64,000 nt of DNA, taken from NCBI GenBank assembly GCA_913055625.1, contig CAJXJW010000008.1:62001-126000 (forward strand), read 5' to 3'. Shown here in pieces: positions 1 through 10,804 of this stretch (its first letter is position 1; every line of letters begins with the position of its first letter). Both the position numbers and the translations under genes were made by a program. Origin of the DNA: an uncultured Pseudomonadota bacterium (lineage in GTDB: Bacteria > Pseudomonadota > Gammaproteobacteria > Steroidobacterales > Woeseiaceae). The notes below the pieces were generated by a model. The model was not told the origin of the DNA. It ran no database searches and was given only the letters and a program-made list of their open reading frames with translations.

Positions 1-1740
1 GGCAAAAGACCCTTCCATGATGATGGTTTCGAAACCTGTACCGCCACCGTCCGACTGCTTGCCGGGCAGCTTGCTGTCGTCGTCGCTCGAGTCCTCATCG
101 TCCGTGGCTTCGTCGTCGGGGGCGGACGACTTGCCCTGCAGCACGATGGTCGAGCTCATGCCCTCGTCGTCGGTGAGCGCGAGGCGCATCAGGTCCTCGT
201 CGATCAGCATGTTGACCGTCTGCTCTTCCTCGGTCGGGGGCGGCACGATGGTTCGCGTCGGGTCGAATTCCAGGTCCGGGTTCAGCGCGTCCCGGGCGTG
301 GTCGAGTTGGAACTGGAGTTCGCTCGTGTCGGCCGGGATCCGTACCTCGTCCTCCGGCACCTCCGCCGCCGCAAGACTCCCGTCCTCGTCGTCGTCCTCG
401 TCGTCGACCATGTCGTCGTCGAGCGGCTCGCCGTCGAGTGGTTCGTCAACGGGCAGCTCGTCGTCGGGCAGCTCGTCGTCGAGTGGTTCGTCAACGGGCA
501 GCTCGTCGTCGGACAGCTCGTCGCCGGGCAGTTCGTCGCCGGCGTCCGCTTCCGCGGCGGCAGGGCCGTGCGCGTCGCCGTCCTCGTCTTCATCGGGGAT
601 TCCGGCGGCATCGAGCTCGGCACTCGCTTCGAGAGCGAGTTCCTCGTCGGCGTCCTCGTCGGGCGCCGCGTCCGGGTCGAAGTCCGCCCGGATGCCGGTG
701 TCCTCGTCGTCATAGTCCGGCAGAGCGGCCAACTCCTCGGCGAGCGTCATCGGTTCGGCCGCCTCGCCGCCGTCGTCGTCGACGTCGATGTCGTCGTCCG
801 TGGCGATGACCGTGTCGCCGGATAGCTCGTCGGGTGTCTCCTCGAGCGCGTCTGCCGCGGACCCGGCCGTCGGCTCGACTTCGCTCAGCAGGTCGCCCCA
901 CTCGTCGGGCTCGCCGAACGCGATGTCGGCCTGCAGCTGCATGGGTTCCTCGAAGCGCTCGGGTTCCTCGGCCGGCGCGGGTGGCGGCGCGGGGTCCGAC
1001 AGGGCCTCGAGGTCGAAGTCGTCGGGCAGGCCGGTGTTGTCGTCGAAGCGAAGCACGTCCTCCGCCGGCGTGTCGGGATGTTCAAAGACGTCCGCGGCGT
1101 CGATCTCGGCCTCGCCGTCGTCCGCGAATACCTCGTGGGCGTCGATGTCGTGCGGCGTTTCCGTCAGGAATTCGTCCACAGGCGTCGGTGCATCGCTCAG
1201 GACCTCGTCGACGGCTTCGGGCTGCGGGTCTTCGTCCAGGAGTAGCGGGTCCAGCGGCGTGCGCGTGTCGGTGAAGACCGCATCGGCGTCGCCATCCGAC
1301 GACCCGCTCTCGGAGTCGTCGTCGAAGGATTCGACAACTTCGATGGCGCTGGCGTCGGTGTCGACGGGAAGATCGTCATCGTCCTCCTCATCGTCATCGC
1401 CGTCGTCGTCCATGAGACGCCACTCGACGCCGGTGTCTTCGATGCGAATGTCCTCGCCGGCGAGCTGGTCCAGGGTCTTCAGCAGCGCCGCGCTCTGCGC
1501 GGCCGTCATGCGCCGCGGCGGCGAGGCGTCCGCCTCGTCGTCAAGAGGATCGGGGGTGAGTTCCGGCAGCGCTTCCTCGACGTCCGGCCGCCGCCGGGCC
1601 TCCGGCTTGGTCTCGGACAGGTAAGCGACGGCGTTAAACGCGTTGCCGCAGCCGCCGCAACGGACCTTGCCGGCGGCCTGCTTGAGTACTTCGGCGGTTA
1701 CGCGGAACGACGTTCCGCATTCCGGGCACTGCGTGTACAT
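1..1740 (-). CDS. MJ0042-type zinc-ribbon protein with very acidic middle region (DUF3426-like), 3' end outside window
   Basis: The frame reads from ATG at 1740 to the window edge (580 codons) without a stop, so the C-terminus is missing. The N-terminus carries a four-cysteine zinc ribbon (C5, C8, C28, C31), as in the MJ0042/zinc-ribbon domain that precedes DUF3426 in gammaproteobacterial proteins next to prmA. Residues from about 110 on are extremely rich in Asp and Glu and contain a 15-residue direct repeat (DDELPVDEPL type, 45-bp DNA repeat near 433-522). It starts 3 bp after the prmA stop, so it is the distal gene of the aroQ-accBC-prmA operon. Known relatives carry a membrane segment and DUF3426 downstream of the ribbon; that part is not visible. 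Function is unknown. Confidence 0.75.
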   Translation of the reverse strand, partial: MYTQCPECGTSFRVTAEVLKQAAGKVRCGGCGNAFNAVAYLSETKPEARRRPDVEEALPELTPDPLDDEADASPPRRMTAAQSAALLKTLDQLAGEDIRIEDTGVEWRLMDDDGDDDEEDDDDLPVDTDASAIEVVESFDDDSESGSSDGDADAVFTDTRTPLDPLLLDEDPQPEAVDEVLSDAPTPVDEFLTETPHDIDAHEVFADDGEAEIDAADVFEHPDTPAEDVLRFDDNTGLPDDFDLEALSDPAPPPAPAEEPERFEEPMQLQADIAFGEPDEWGDLLSEVEPTAGSAADALEETPDELSGDTVIATDDDIDVDDDGGEAAEPMTLAEELAALPDYDDEDTGIRADFDPDAAPDEDADEELALEASAELDAAGIPDEDEDGDAHGPAAAEADAGDELPGDELSDDELPVDEPLDDELPDDELPVDEPLDGEPLDDDMVDDEDDDEDGSLAAAEVPEDEVRIPADTSELQFQLDHARDALNPDLEFDPTRTIVPPPTEEEQTVNMLIDEDLMRLALTDDEGMSSTIVLQGKSSAPDDEATDDEDSSDDDSKLPGKQSDGGGTGFETIIMEGSFA

Positions 1741-1743
1741 GGT

Positions 1744-2637
1744 CTAACCGATTCTCCGTTTCCCTCCGAGCCGCGCCCAGGTCTGGTTAGCCTGTGACCG
1801 AAACGCGGGCGCGTCGAACTCGATACGGGGCGCGTACGCGGCCCGTATTCTGTCAACTTGCCCGGAGAGTATGCCCGACAGGGCCAGATCGCCACCGGAA
1901 CTGAGTCGCGTTATGACAGATTCAGCGAGTTCCACGAGTGGGCCGGCCAGGATGTTGGCCACCACGACGTCGAAGCGGCCGGAAATCCCGGCGTCACTTG
2001 AGCATACGCTCAATTTACCGTCCACGCCGTTGTGGCGGGCGTTGCACTCTGTCGCCGTCACGGCCTGCGGGTCGATGTCCATGGCGACCGCCGACCGTGC
2101 GCCGAGCTTCAGCGCGGCGATGGCGAGGATGCCGGAGCCGCAGCCGTAGTCGAGAACGCGGCGCCCGTCGAGGTCCAGCCCGTCGAGCCAGTCGAGGCAC
2201 ATGGCGGTGGTCGGGTGCGTACCCGTGCCGAACGCGAGGCCGGGGTCCAGGCGGACGACGACCGCGCCCGCCGGCGCCTGGGCGTCGCCCGGGCAGACCC
2301 AGAGTCGGCGACCGAACTGCATCGGCCCGAAGTCGCGGAGCCACTCGCGTTCCCAGGCGCGATCGGCCAGCGTCTCGATGCGCAGGCCCGGTACTCCGGC
2401 CAGGCCGAGGCTGGATTCGAGGTCCGCGACGAGCGCGTCGAGATCGGCGTCGGCGGAGAACAGCCCGCTGATCCGGGTGTCGGCCCAGAGCGGCGTTTCG
2501 CCGGGCGCGGGTTCCAGGACCGGGCGGTCGCCGGCGTCGGTCAGCGTCACCGATGCCGCGCCGTGCCGCTCGAAAACGGCTTCGACGCGCTCGGGATCGA
2601 GCGCGCCGAGGTCCATGGTGATTTGCTGCCAGTCCAA
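1744..2637 (-). CDS. prmA: Ribosomal protein L11 methyltransferase
   Basis: PrmA trimethylates ribosomal protein L11 using S-adenosylmethionine in the cytoplasm. The 297-residue product has an N-terminal substrate-recognition domain and a C-terminal Rossmann methyltransferase domain with motif I reading DYGCGSGILAIAALKLGA, followed by a VVANILAGPL motif (N-x-L-x-x-PL) typical of the family. TTG at 2637 is chosen because it gives the family-like N-terminus M-D-W-Q-Q-I-T; an ATG at 2616 would cut this first strand. It lies 22 bp after accC and 3 bp before the zinc-ribbon gene, the usual gammaproteobacterial order. Confidence 0.93.
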   Translation of the reverse strand: MDWQQITMDLGALDPERVEAVFERHGAASVTLTDAGDRPVLEPAPGETPLWADTRISGLFSADADLDALVADLESSLGLAGVPGLRIETLADRAWEREWLRDFGPMQFGRRLWVCPGDAQAPAGAVVVRLDPGLAFGTGTHPTTAMCLDWLDGLDLDGRRVLDYGCGSGILAIAALKLGARSAVAMDIDPQAVTATECNARHNGVDGKLSVCSSDAGISGRFDVVVANILAGPLVELAESVITRLSSGGDLALSGILSGQVDRIRAAYAPRIEFDAPAFRSQANQTWARLGGKRRIG

Positions 2638-2659
2638 GGTGCCGGTCCGGCCCGCGGAC

Positions 2660-4003
2660 TCAGGCCAGGCCGAGCCGCTTCTCGAGGTAGTGGATGTCGG
2701 TGCCGCCGGCCTGGAACGCGGCGTGCTGGAAGATTTCCTGGTGCAGCGGCACGTTCGTCTTGATGCCCTCGATGACGATCTCGGTGAGCGCCATGCGCAT
2801 GCGGCCGAACGCGGCGGCGCGACTCGAGCCGTGCGCAATCAGCTTGCCGATCATCGAGTCGTAGAACGGCGGAACGCGGTATCCGGTGTAGATGTGCGAA
2901 TCGACACGAATACCCGGTCCGCCCGGCATGTGCACCAGCGAGATCATGCCGGGTGACGGCATGAACGTCTTCGCGTCCTCGGCATTGATGCGGCACTCGA
3001 TGGCGTGGCCCTGGATGCGGATGTCTTCCTGGCGGAAGCGGAGCTTCTCGCCGGCGGCGATGTTGAGCTGCTCGCGCACGAGGTCGATGCCCGTGATCAT
3101 CTCCGTGACCGGGTGCTCGACCTGCAGGCGCGTGTTCATCTCGATGAAGTAGAACTCGCCGTTCTCGTACAGGAACTCGAACGTGCCCGCGCTGCGGTAA
3201 CCGATCTCGAGGCAGGCATTCACGCAGCGTTCGCCGATACGCTTGCGCTGCTCCTTCGTGATGCCGGGTGCCGGGGCCTCCTCGACCACTTTCTGGTGGC
3301 GGCGCTGCATCGAGCAGTCGCGTTCGCCCAGGTGGATGGCGTTGCCCTGGCCGTCGGCAAGCACCTGGAATTCGATGTGCCGCGGCTTCTCGAGGTACTT
3401 CTCCATGTAGACGGTGTCGTTGCCGAACGCCGAGCGTGCTTCGGCCTTGGTCACCGTGATCGCGGCCACCAGCGAAGCTTCCGCGTGCACGACGCGCATG
3501 CCGCGGCCGCCGCCGCCACCGGCGGCCTTGATAATGATCGGGTAACCGATGTCGCGCGCCAGGCGCAGGTTTTCGTCGGGGTCGTCGCCGAGCGGCCCGT
3601 CGGATCCGGGCACGCAGGGCACCCCGGCGGCCTTCATGGCGCGGATGGCCGAAACCTTGTCGCCCATCAGCCGGATGGCGTCGGCCTTCGGGCCGATGAA
3701 CGTGAAGCCGGACGACTCCACGCGCTCGGCGAAGTCCGCGTTTTCCGACAGGAAGCCGTAGCCGGGGTGTATCGCGACCGCGTCGGTGACTTCCGCCGCC
3801 GAGATGATCGCCGGCATGTCGAGATAGCTTTCCGAGGACGCCGGCGGCCCGATACAGACGGTCTCGTCGGCGAGCAGGACGTGTTTCAGATTCGTATCGG
3901 CCGTGGAGTGGACGGCGACGGTCTTGATGCCCATCTCGCGACAGGCACGCAGTACGCGGAGCGCGATCTCGCCGCGGTTCGCGATAACGATCTTATCGAG
4001 CAT
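2660..4003 (-). CDS. accC: Acetyl-CoA carboxylase, biotin carboxylase subunit
   Basis: Biotin carboxylase uses ATP and bicarbonate to carboxylate biotin on AccB, the first half-reaction of malonyl-CoA synthesis. The 447-residue protein matches the usual length. It starts [17 protein letters not shown], has the ATP-grasp glycine-rich loop [12 protein letters not shown], the [19 protein letters not shown] segment and the [14 protein letters not shown] catalytic region. ATG at 4003 lies 15 bp after accB. It belongs to an operon with aroQ and accB upstream and prmA downstream. Confidence 0.97.
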   Translation of the reverse strand: MLDKIVIANRGEIALRVLRACREMGIKTVAVHSTADTNLKHVLLADETVCIGPPASSESYLDMPAIISAAEVTDAVAIHPGYGFLSENADFAERVESSGFTFIGPKADAIRLMGDKVSAIRAMKAAGVPCVPGSDGPLGDDPDENLRLARDIGYPIIIKAAGGGGGRGMRVVHAEASLVAAITVTKAEARSAFGNDTVYMEKYLEKPRHIEFQVLADGQGNAIHLGERDCSMQRRHQKVVEEAPAPGITKEQRKRIGERCVNACLEIGYRSAGTFEFLYENGEFYFIEMNTRLQVEHPVTEMITGIDLVREQLNIAAGEKLRFRQEDIRIQGHAIECRINAEDAKTFMPSPGMISLVHMPGGPGIRVDSHIYTGYRVPPFYDSMIGKLIAHGSSRAAAFGRMRMALTEIVIEGIKTNVPLHQEIFQHAAFQAGGTDIHYLEKRLGLA

Positions 4004-4018
4004 GACGTCGCGGCCCGC

Positions 4019-4492
4019 TCAGCCGTTGCGCTGGTCGATGACGAACAGCGTCTGGCCGTATTCGACCGGTTCGCCGTTCTGCACGCGGATCGACTTGATG
4101 ATGCCTGCCACGTCCGCCTCGATCTGGTTCATCATCTTCATCGCTTCGATGATGCACAGCGTGTCGCCTTCCTGGACACGGTCACCGACCTGGACGAAGG
4201 CCGCGGCGCCGGGGGACGGTGCCGCGTAGAACGTGCCGACCATCGGTGCCGCGACTTCGAACCCGTCTTCCTCCGGCACCTTGGCCGCGGCGGGCGCAGC
4301 GTCCGCGGCAGCCGGCTGGGCCGCGGCGGCGGGCGCCGGTGCGGCATAGGTTACCGGCGGCGGCGCGGCAACCGGCGCGCCCTGCGCATAGCGGCTGATG
4401 CGGACGGATTCCTCGCCTTCCGTGATCTCGATTTCGGCGATCCCCGATTCGTCGAGCAGCTCGATGAGTTTTTTTACTTTTCGGATGTCCAT
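4019..4492 (-). CDS. accB: Acetyl-CoA carboxylase, biotin carboxyl carrier protein
   Basis: AccB carries the covalently bound biotin that shuttles CO2 from AccC to the carboxyltransferase. The 157-residue product has an N-terminal helix ([20 protein letters not shown]), an Ala/Pro-rich linker at about residues 45-80 and a C-terminal biotinyl domain with the EAMKMMN motif (biotin lysine near residue 119). ATG at 4492 follows a good ribosome-binding site (AGAGGAAG). A longer open frame upstream is not needed. It begins 11 bp after aroQ. Confidence 0.97.
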   Translation of the reverse strand: MDIRKVKKLIELLDESGIAEIEITEGEESVRISRYAQGAPVAAPPPVTYAAPAPAAAAQPAAADAAPAAAKVPEEDGFEVAAPMVGTFYAAPSPGAAAFVQVGDRVQEGDTLCIIEAMKMMNQIEADVAGIIKSIRVQNGEPVEYGQTLFVIDQRNG

Positions 4493-4503
4493 GGTGCTTC
4501 CTC

Positions 4504-4944
4504 TCAGCGTGCGACGTGGTGAGCCGCCGCGCGCATGGCCAGTTCGTACCCGAAGGCGCCGAAACCGAACAGACAACTGGTGGCGATGTCGCTGAAATAA
4601 CTCTTGTGACGAAACGATTCCCGCGCAAACGTGTTGCTCAGGTGCAGCTCGACGAACGGCACGGCGACCGCGAGCAGCGCGTCGCGCAAAGCAATGCTCG
4701 TGTGCGTGAAGGCGCCGGGGTTCAGGACAATGAAGGCAGTGCCATCCTTGCCGGCCTGCTGCACCCGGTCGACCAGTTCGTGTTCGGCGTTCGACTGGAA
4801 GCAGTCGAGCTCATGGCCCAGTTCGTGCGCGAGCTTTCGCGAACGTGCCTCGATGTCCGCGAGCGTGGTCGCACCGTAGACCTCGGGTTCGCGCGATCCC
4901 AGCAGGTTGAGGTTGGGGCCGTTGATCAGGAGGAACTGGGCCAT
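4504..4944 (-). CDS. aroQ: Type II 3-dehydroquinate dehydratase
   Basis: This enzyme converts 3-dehydroquinate to 3-dehydroshikimate in the shikimate pathway. The 146-residue sequence starts [20 protein letters not shown], the family signature with the active-site flexible loop, followed by [32 protein letters not shown] and the VELHLSN segment. ATG at 4944 gives the family start; a longer upstream frame is not family-like. It heads the aroQ-accB-accC cluster, a common arrangement in gammaproteobacteria. Confidence 0.96.
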   Translation of the reverse strand: MAQFLLINGPNLNLLGSREPEVYGATTLADIEARSRKLAHELGHELDCFQSNAEHELVDRVQQAGKDGTAFIVLNPGAFTHTSIALRDALLAVAVPFVELHLSNTFARESFRHKSYFSDIATSCLFGFGAFGYELAMRAAAHHVAR

Positions 4945-5051
4945 GGCCGCGGCTTTTCTAAGCCAGATTGCCGAAGATGGCGGCAATTCTAACGCTTTTC
5001 GCCCCCGACAATGCAAGTTTCCGGCGTAACCGCCGGCCCTCGCCGCGGCGC

Positions 5052-5651
5052 TCAGAGACGCCGCAGCGCGCCCTTTGCGCTCTCCACGCTGATCTCGTCC
5101 CGGTCGAGCCGGCCGAGTATCGTGGCGATGTCGGCCAGGTGCTTCCGGTGCAACTCGCCCAGGTAGGCCCCGAGCAGGCGGCCGTCGCGCCCGACGATCA
5201 TCGTGAACGGCATCGCGTTGAACGTGATGCCGGACTGTTCGGCCACCTCGATCGCATCCTGTTCGCCGACCAGCACCGGGTAGGCGATGCCGAATTCCCC
5301 GGCGAACTGCGTCACCGCGTCCGCGAAGTCCACCGCGATGCCAATAACGAGGATGCCGTCCTCGCCCTGTTCCGCGTGGAATTCATTGAGCAGCGGGATC
5401 TCGCGCCGGCACGGTGCGCACCACGTGGCCCAGAAGTTCAGCAGGCGGTGGCGGCCGTCGAATTCGGAGAAGGCCCGCGGCTCGCCGTCGAGCCCCGCGA
5501 GCGTGAATGACGGGAACTCCACGATCTCGCCCGGCTGCGCGACCGGCTGCGGCGGCGCGGCCTGTTCGACCGGCAGGCGCGCGGCGTAAAACAGCGCGCC
5601 GGCCATCAGCGCCATGAAGGCCGCGGCAAAGATCAGGAATGAGCGGTGCAT
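5052..5651 (-). CDS. TlpA/ResA-type membrane-anchored thioredoxin
   Basis: The 199-residue product has an N-terminal membrane anchor or signal at residues 4-25, a short Pro-rich linker, then a thioredoxin fold with the redox motif WATWCAPC (C78, C81) and a cis-proline region (NAMPFT). Such proteins reduce disulfides in periplasmic or membrane-attached proteins and normally receive electrons from DsbD or CcdA. The gene lies 12 bp downstream of dsbD on the same strand, which supports DsbD as electron donor. The exact substrate cannot be read from the sequence. Confidence 0.88.
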   Translation of the reverse strand: MHRSFLIFAAAFMALMAGALFYAARLPVEQAAPPQPVAQPGEIVEFPSFTLAGLDGEPRAFSEFDGRHRLLNFWATWCAPCRREIPLLNEFHAEQGEDGILVIGIAVDFADAVTQFAGEFGIAYPVLVGEQDAIEVAEQSGITFNAMPFTMIVGRDGRLLGAYLGELHRKHLADIATILGRLDRDEISVESAKGALRRL

Positions 5652-5663
5652 CGCCGCAGTGTA

Positions 5664-7913
5664 CTAGAGCGCGATTGCCTGGCGTACGTGGGCGGCGAAG
5701 TTTTCGGCATTCATGAAGCCGACGACCTCGTAGCCGTGGCGCTGCTCTCCGTCCGTGCCGAAGAAGACAATGGTCGGCGGGCCGAAGACGCCGAAGCGCT
5801 TGAGCAATGCCTGGTCCTGCTCGTCGTTGCGCGTCACGTCGGCCTGCAGCGTGACGGTGTTCGAGAGGGCGGCCTGCACGTCCGCTTCGATGAACGTGTA
5901 TTCCTCCATCTCGATGCAGGAGACGCACCAGTCCGCGTAGAAGTCGAGCATGACCGACATGCCCTTGGCCGAGGCCGCGGCGATTTCACGGTCCAGGTCT
6001 TCGGTGGTCTTGATGCGCGTGAACTGCAGGTGCTGCTCCTTGGCGGCACCGCCGCCGAGGTTCACGCTCGCGAGCGGCTTCAGCGGGTTCGTGCCGCCGG
6101 CCAGTGCGCCGAAGAACAGGACGAGGCCGTAGAAGATGGCGAGCAGGCCGAAGCCCTTGCCGAGCTTGTGTGCGACGGTGGCGTCTCGATCGAGCGTGGT
6201 CATGCCGCCCATGAACACGCCGCCGATGAGGACAAGCACGGCCCAGAGGACCATCGTGACCTGCCCGGGCAGTATGCGCGACAGCATCCAGACCGCGAGG
6301 CCGATGAACATGAAGCCGAACGAGACTTTCACCGCGACCATCCATCCGCCGGCCTTCGGCAGGAACTTGCCCTGCGCCGCCCCGACCAGCAGCAGCGGGG
6401 CCCCCATGCCGAGGCTCATTGCGAACAGCGCGACGCCGCCGCGCAACATGTCGCCGCTCTGGGCCATCACGGTGAGCGCCGCGATCAATGCCGGCGCCAC
6501 GCACGCCGTAACCACCAGCGCGGACAGGGCGCCCATGACGAACGCGCCGATGACGGTACCGCTCTTCTGGTTGCCGCTGACCGTCGCGAGCCTGCTTTGG
6601 ATCGACGACGGCATCTGCAGGTCGTAAAGGCCGAACATGCCGAGCGACAGCACGACGAACAGGCCCGCAAACAGGATCAGCACCCACGGCTGGTTGAACA
6701 AGGCCTGCAACTGCAGGCCTGCCGCGGCGGCGGCAACGCCGGCGGCGGTATACACGAGCGCCATGCCGAGTACGTATGTCAGTGCCAGCATGAAGCCGCG
6801 AACCGCGCTGACGTTGTCGCCCTCGCCGGCGATGATGCCCGACAAGATGGGCACCATGGGTAGCACGCAGGGCGTGAAGGCCAGCGCAAGGCCGGCCAGG
6901 AAGAAGACACCAGCCGCGACCCAGATACTGGAGCCGGTGATGACCCGGGCCAGCCGCGCCTGTTCGGAAACCGGCGCGCCGCCGCCGGTGCCGGCGGCCT
7001 CGCTCACGGTCGCGCCGAGATCGGTCACCGTGACCGCCGCCGGCAAGGAGATCGTCATGCGCCGCGTCTGCGGCAGGTAGCAAAGGCCGGCGTCGGCGCA
7101 ACCCTGGTAGCCGAGCTCGACCTCGATGTCCACCGCGCCCGCGACGCTGCGTGCCAGCGACAGCTTGCCGACGACCTCGTCGTAATAGACTTCCTGCTCG
7201 CCGAAGAACTCGTCGTTGTGCAGCTTGCCTTTCGGCAGTTCGAGCGCGCCGGTGCGGAAGCCCTCTGTCAGGATCCGGACCGAGAGCTTGTCCTTGTACA
7301 GGTAGTACCCGGGGATGATGCGGAAGCCCACCTCGAGCGTGTTGCCGTCGACGACGAACACGTCGGGGAAGAACACCTCGTCAGGCGGCGGAAAGTCGCT
7401 GCTGCCGCCGAGCGATGCGCCGGGGGCGGGTGATGAGGCCGGAGCATTGTCCAGGAACGACGAAGACGCCGCGGGTGGCTTCTCCAGCGCCACCGTCTCG
7501 ATCCACCTCTGCGGCACGTAGCAGAATCCGGAGTCCAGGCAGCCGCGGCTCTCGATCGTCAGCGCAAAAGACCCGGGCTTCGTGCCAGCGACCGTGTACG
7601 GCAGTCGGACGAAGAAGTTACCGCGGTAGACGACCTGTTCGCCCAGGAACTCGTCGCTGTGCAACTCACCGTCCGGCAGCTCGGGTTTGCCGAGTTCAAT
7701 GGCCGGGTCGCCCGACGAGAAGCCGAATGCCTCCTGGTACATGTACGCGCCGTCGTCGACGGCCCAATCGATCTCGAGGGCGTCGCCGGCATCGAAGATC
7801 GCGTAACGGAAGACCTCCTCGGGCGGTAGGGGCGTCTCCGCACCCTGCGCGGCATGGGTAAACAGGAGCAATGCGCTCAGCAGGAGGGCGGGCGATGTCG
7901 AGAGGTTTCGCAC
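5664..7913 (-). CDS. dsbD: Thiol:disulfide interchange protein DsbD with two N-terminal alpha domains
   Basis: DsbD moves electrons from cytoplasmic thioredoxin across the inner membrane to periplasmic thiols. The 749-residue protein has a signal peptide (about 1-24), a first DsbD-alpha domain with Cys125-x5-Cys131, a second DsbD-alpha domain with Cys272-x5-Cys278, an eight-helix membrane core with redox cysteines in TPCVLP (C349) and VVTACVAP (C471), and a C-terminal thioredoxin domain with DWCVSC (C663, C666). E. coli DsbD is about 565 residues with one alpha domain, so the extra 180 residues are a tandem duplication. GTG at 7913 is the likely start. The next gene is a TlpA-type thioredoxin. 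Confidence 0.95.
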   Translation of the reverse strand: MRNLSTSPALLLSALLLFTHAAQGAETPLPPEEVFRYAIFDAGDALEIDWAVDDGAYMYQEAFGFSSGDPAIELGKPELPDGELHSDEFLGEQVVYRGNFFVRLPYTVAGTKPGSFALTIESRGCLDSGFCYVPQRWIETVALEKPPAASSSFLDNAPASSPAPGASLGGSSDFPPPDEVFFPDVFVVDGNTLEVGFRIIPGYYLYKDKLSVRILTEGFRTGALELPKGKLHNDEFFGEQEVYYDEVVGKLSLARSVAGAVDIEVELGYQGCADAGLCYLPQTRRMTISLPAAVTVTDLGATVSEAAGTGGGAPVSEQARLARVITGSSIWVAAGVFFLAGLALAFTPCVLPMVPILSGIIAGEGDNVSAVRGFMLALTYVLGMALVYTAAGVAAAAAGLQLQALFNQPWVLILFAGLFVVLSLGMFGLYDLQMPSSIQSRLATVSGNQKSGTVIGAFVMGALSALVVTACVAPALIAALTVMAQSGDMLRGGVALFAMSLGMGAPLLLVGAAQGKFLPKAGGWMVAVKVSFGFMFIGLAVWMLSRILPGQVTMVLWAVLVLIGGVFMGGMTTLDRDATVAHKLGKGFGLLAIFYGLVLFFGALAGGTNPLKPLASVNLGGGAAKEQHLQFTRIKTTEDLDREIAAASAKGMSVMLDFYADWCVSCIEMEEYTFIEADVQAALSNTVTLQADVTRNDEQDQALLKRFGVFGPPTIVFFGTDGEQRHGYEVVGFMNAENFAAHVRQAIAL

Positions 7914-8051
7914 GGCAGTCTCGTGGTCGTGGCCAGGGGCGCCCGGCGCCGGTACCAGGGGGACCGGGGCCGGAGGGCGAATGTTACGGGAAACCCGGCC
8001 GATGTCATCGACCTAGTTCCGGTTTTCCACCTCCTGGCGTTCAAAGTCCCC

Positions 8052-8079
8052 CTTGAAATTGCACGGCCCATGCCCATAA
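8052..8079 (+). promoter_or_regulatory. Sigma-32-like heat-shock promoter of groESL
   Basis: CTTGAAA at 8052-8058 is a perfect heat-shock -35 element. After 13 bp, GCCCATAA at 8072-8079 matches most of the -10 consensus CCCCATnT. It lies about 90 bp upstream of groES, in the only sizeable gap before the operon. Confidence 0.8.
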
Positions 8080-8106
8080 TTGGCACTCCCTGCGGCCGAG
8101 TGCTAA
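8080..8106 (+). promoter_or_regulatory. CIRCE operator (HrcA binding site)
   Basis: TTGGCACTC, a 9-bp spacer, then GAGTGCTAA: this is the CIRCE inverted repeat TTAGCACTC-N9-GAGTGCTAA with one mismatch. It begins directly after the -10 element, so bound HrcA repressor would cover the transcription start of groESL. Confidence 0.92.
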
Positions 8107-8170
8107 CAACCCGGTCCGAAAGGCCAGAAATAATTGGTTTAAAATCAATACGTTGAAGGAGAGAAACACC

Positions 8171-8461
8171 ATGAAGATTCGTCCGCTTCATGATCGGGTC
8201 ATCGTCAAGCGCATGGAAGAAGAGCGCACCTCGCCGGGTGGCATCGTCATTCCCGACGCGGCGACCGAGAAGCCGATCAAGGGTGAAGTCATTGCGGCCG
8301 GCAACGGCAAGATCCAGGAAAACGGCGACGTCCGTGCCCTGGACGTCAAGGTCGGCGACAAGGTGCTGTTCGGCAAGTACGCCGGCACCGAGGTCAAGGT
8401 CGACGGTGAAGAACTGCTCGTGATGAAGGAAGACGACATCATGGCGGTGATCGAGGGCTGA
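8171..8461 (+). CDS. groES: Co-chaperonin GroES
   Basis: GroES caps the GroEL folding chamber. The 96-residue product begins [18 protein letters not shown], has the mobile loop ([18 protein letters not shown]) and ends [18 protein letters not shown] ([15 protein letters not shown]). ATG at 8171 has a strong ribosome-binding site AAGGAGAG 7 bp upstream; an in-frame start 18 bp earlier lacks one. It is the first gene of the groESL operon under the heat-shock promoter and CIRCE operator just upstream. Confidence 0.98.
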   Translation: MKIRPLHDRVIVKRMEEERTSPGGIVIPDAATEKPIKGEVIAAGNGKIQENGDVRALDVKVGDKVLFGKYAGTEVKVDGEELLVMKEDDIMAVIEG

Positions 8462-8517
8462 GCCCCGGCGCGTCCGACATTCGATTTTCGTTTTGTCCGC
8501 GGCGGAACCGCGGCTAG

Positions 8518-10173
<1,656 letters not shown>

Positions 10174-10201
10174 GCCAGCCCGGACCTCCCGGCAAAACCA
10201 G

Positions 10202-10232
10202 GGCCCGGCGGGAAACCGCCGGGCCTTTTTTT
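10202..10232 (+). terminator. Intrinsic terminator of groESL
   Basis: A perfect 10-bp stem (GGCCCGGCGG paired with CCGCCGGGCC) closed by a GAAA tetraloop is followed directly by seven T residues. It lies about 30 bp after the groEL stop codon. Confidence 0.95.
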
Positions 10233-10294
10233 GTTTCAGATCAGGGCTCTGCACCCATGGATGTCTGAGTATGCCGACAAAGAGTAAAAAATTA

Positions 10295-10321
10295 TTGACA
10301 TCAGGTTAGTAATAATATACT
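10295..10321 (+). promoter_or_regulatory. Candidate promoter of the membrane protein/HTH pair
   Basis: TTGACA at 10295-10300 and TATACT at 10316-10321 are separated by 15 bp (short of the ideal 17) in an unusually AT-rich stretch. Imperfect inverted elements GACAAAGAGTA (10275-10285) and TACTTTGTGTC (10318-10328) flank it and could be an operator for the HTH protein encoded downstream. Confidence 0.5.
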
Positions 10322-10357
10322 TTGTGTCAAAACCAACGTACAGCGAGGAGGCTGCAC

Positions 10358-10804
10358 ATGGACATGACGTTCCGGGAAAAAAGCGCCTGGGGACTGCTCG
10401 TCGGCATCGGCCTGGTGTCGATCTTTTACTTTCCGGCGGCATTCGACATCGCCGACAGCGTGCCGCACGGTGCGCCGCTGATCGCGATCAGCATCGTCGG
10501 CGTGGTGGCGCTGGTCGTCATCGAGGCCATCTACCACGCCTGCATCGCGATTCCGCACGGCCACGAGGCCGGCGAAGAGGACGAGCGCGACCAACTCATC
10601 GACCTGAAGGCGGAGCGCATCAGCAGCTACGCGCTCGGCGTCGGCCTGTTCTGGCTCGTGGGGCAGATCATCGCCAGCCACTCGAGCGAGCGCCTCGAAC
10701 CGATGAGCGCGCTCACAATCGGGGTATGGATCCTGTTTGCGCTGACGGCGTCCGAGATCGCCAAACTGATCGCACAGATCGTCTACTACCGGAGGGACGC
10801 GTAA
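10358..10804 (+). CDS. Small four-helix membrane protein (DUF2178-like) paired with an HTH regulator
   Basis: The 148-residue product has four predicted membrane helices (about residues 10-27, 40-60, 88-108 and 118-140) and a charged loop EAGEEDERDQLIDLKAERIS between helices 2 and 3. The E-R-D-x-x-I-x-x-K-A motif is typical of the small membrane proteins that sit before a YgzD/Xre-type regulator. ATG at 10358 follows GAGGAGG. Its TAA stop overlaps the start of the HTH gene (TAATG), so the two are translationally coupled. The biological role is unknown. Confidence 0.75.
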   Translation: MDMTFREKSAWGLLVGIGLVSIFYFPAAFDIADSVPHGAPLIAISIVGVVALVVIEAIYHACIAIPHGHEAGEEDERDQLIDLKAERISSYALGVGLFWLVGQIIASHSSERLEPMSALTIGVWILFALTASEIAKLIAQIVYYRRDA

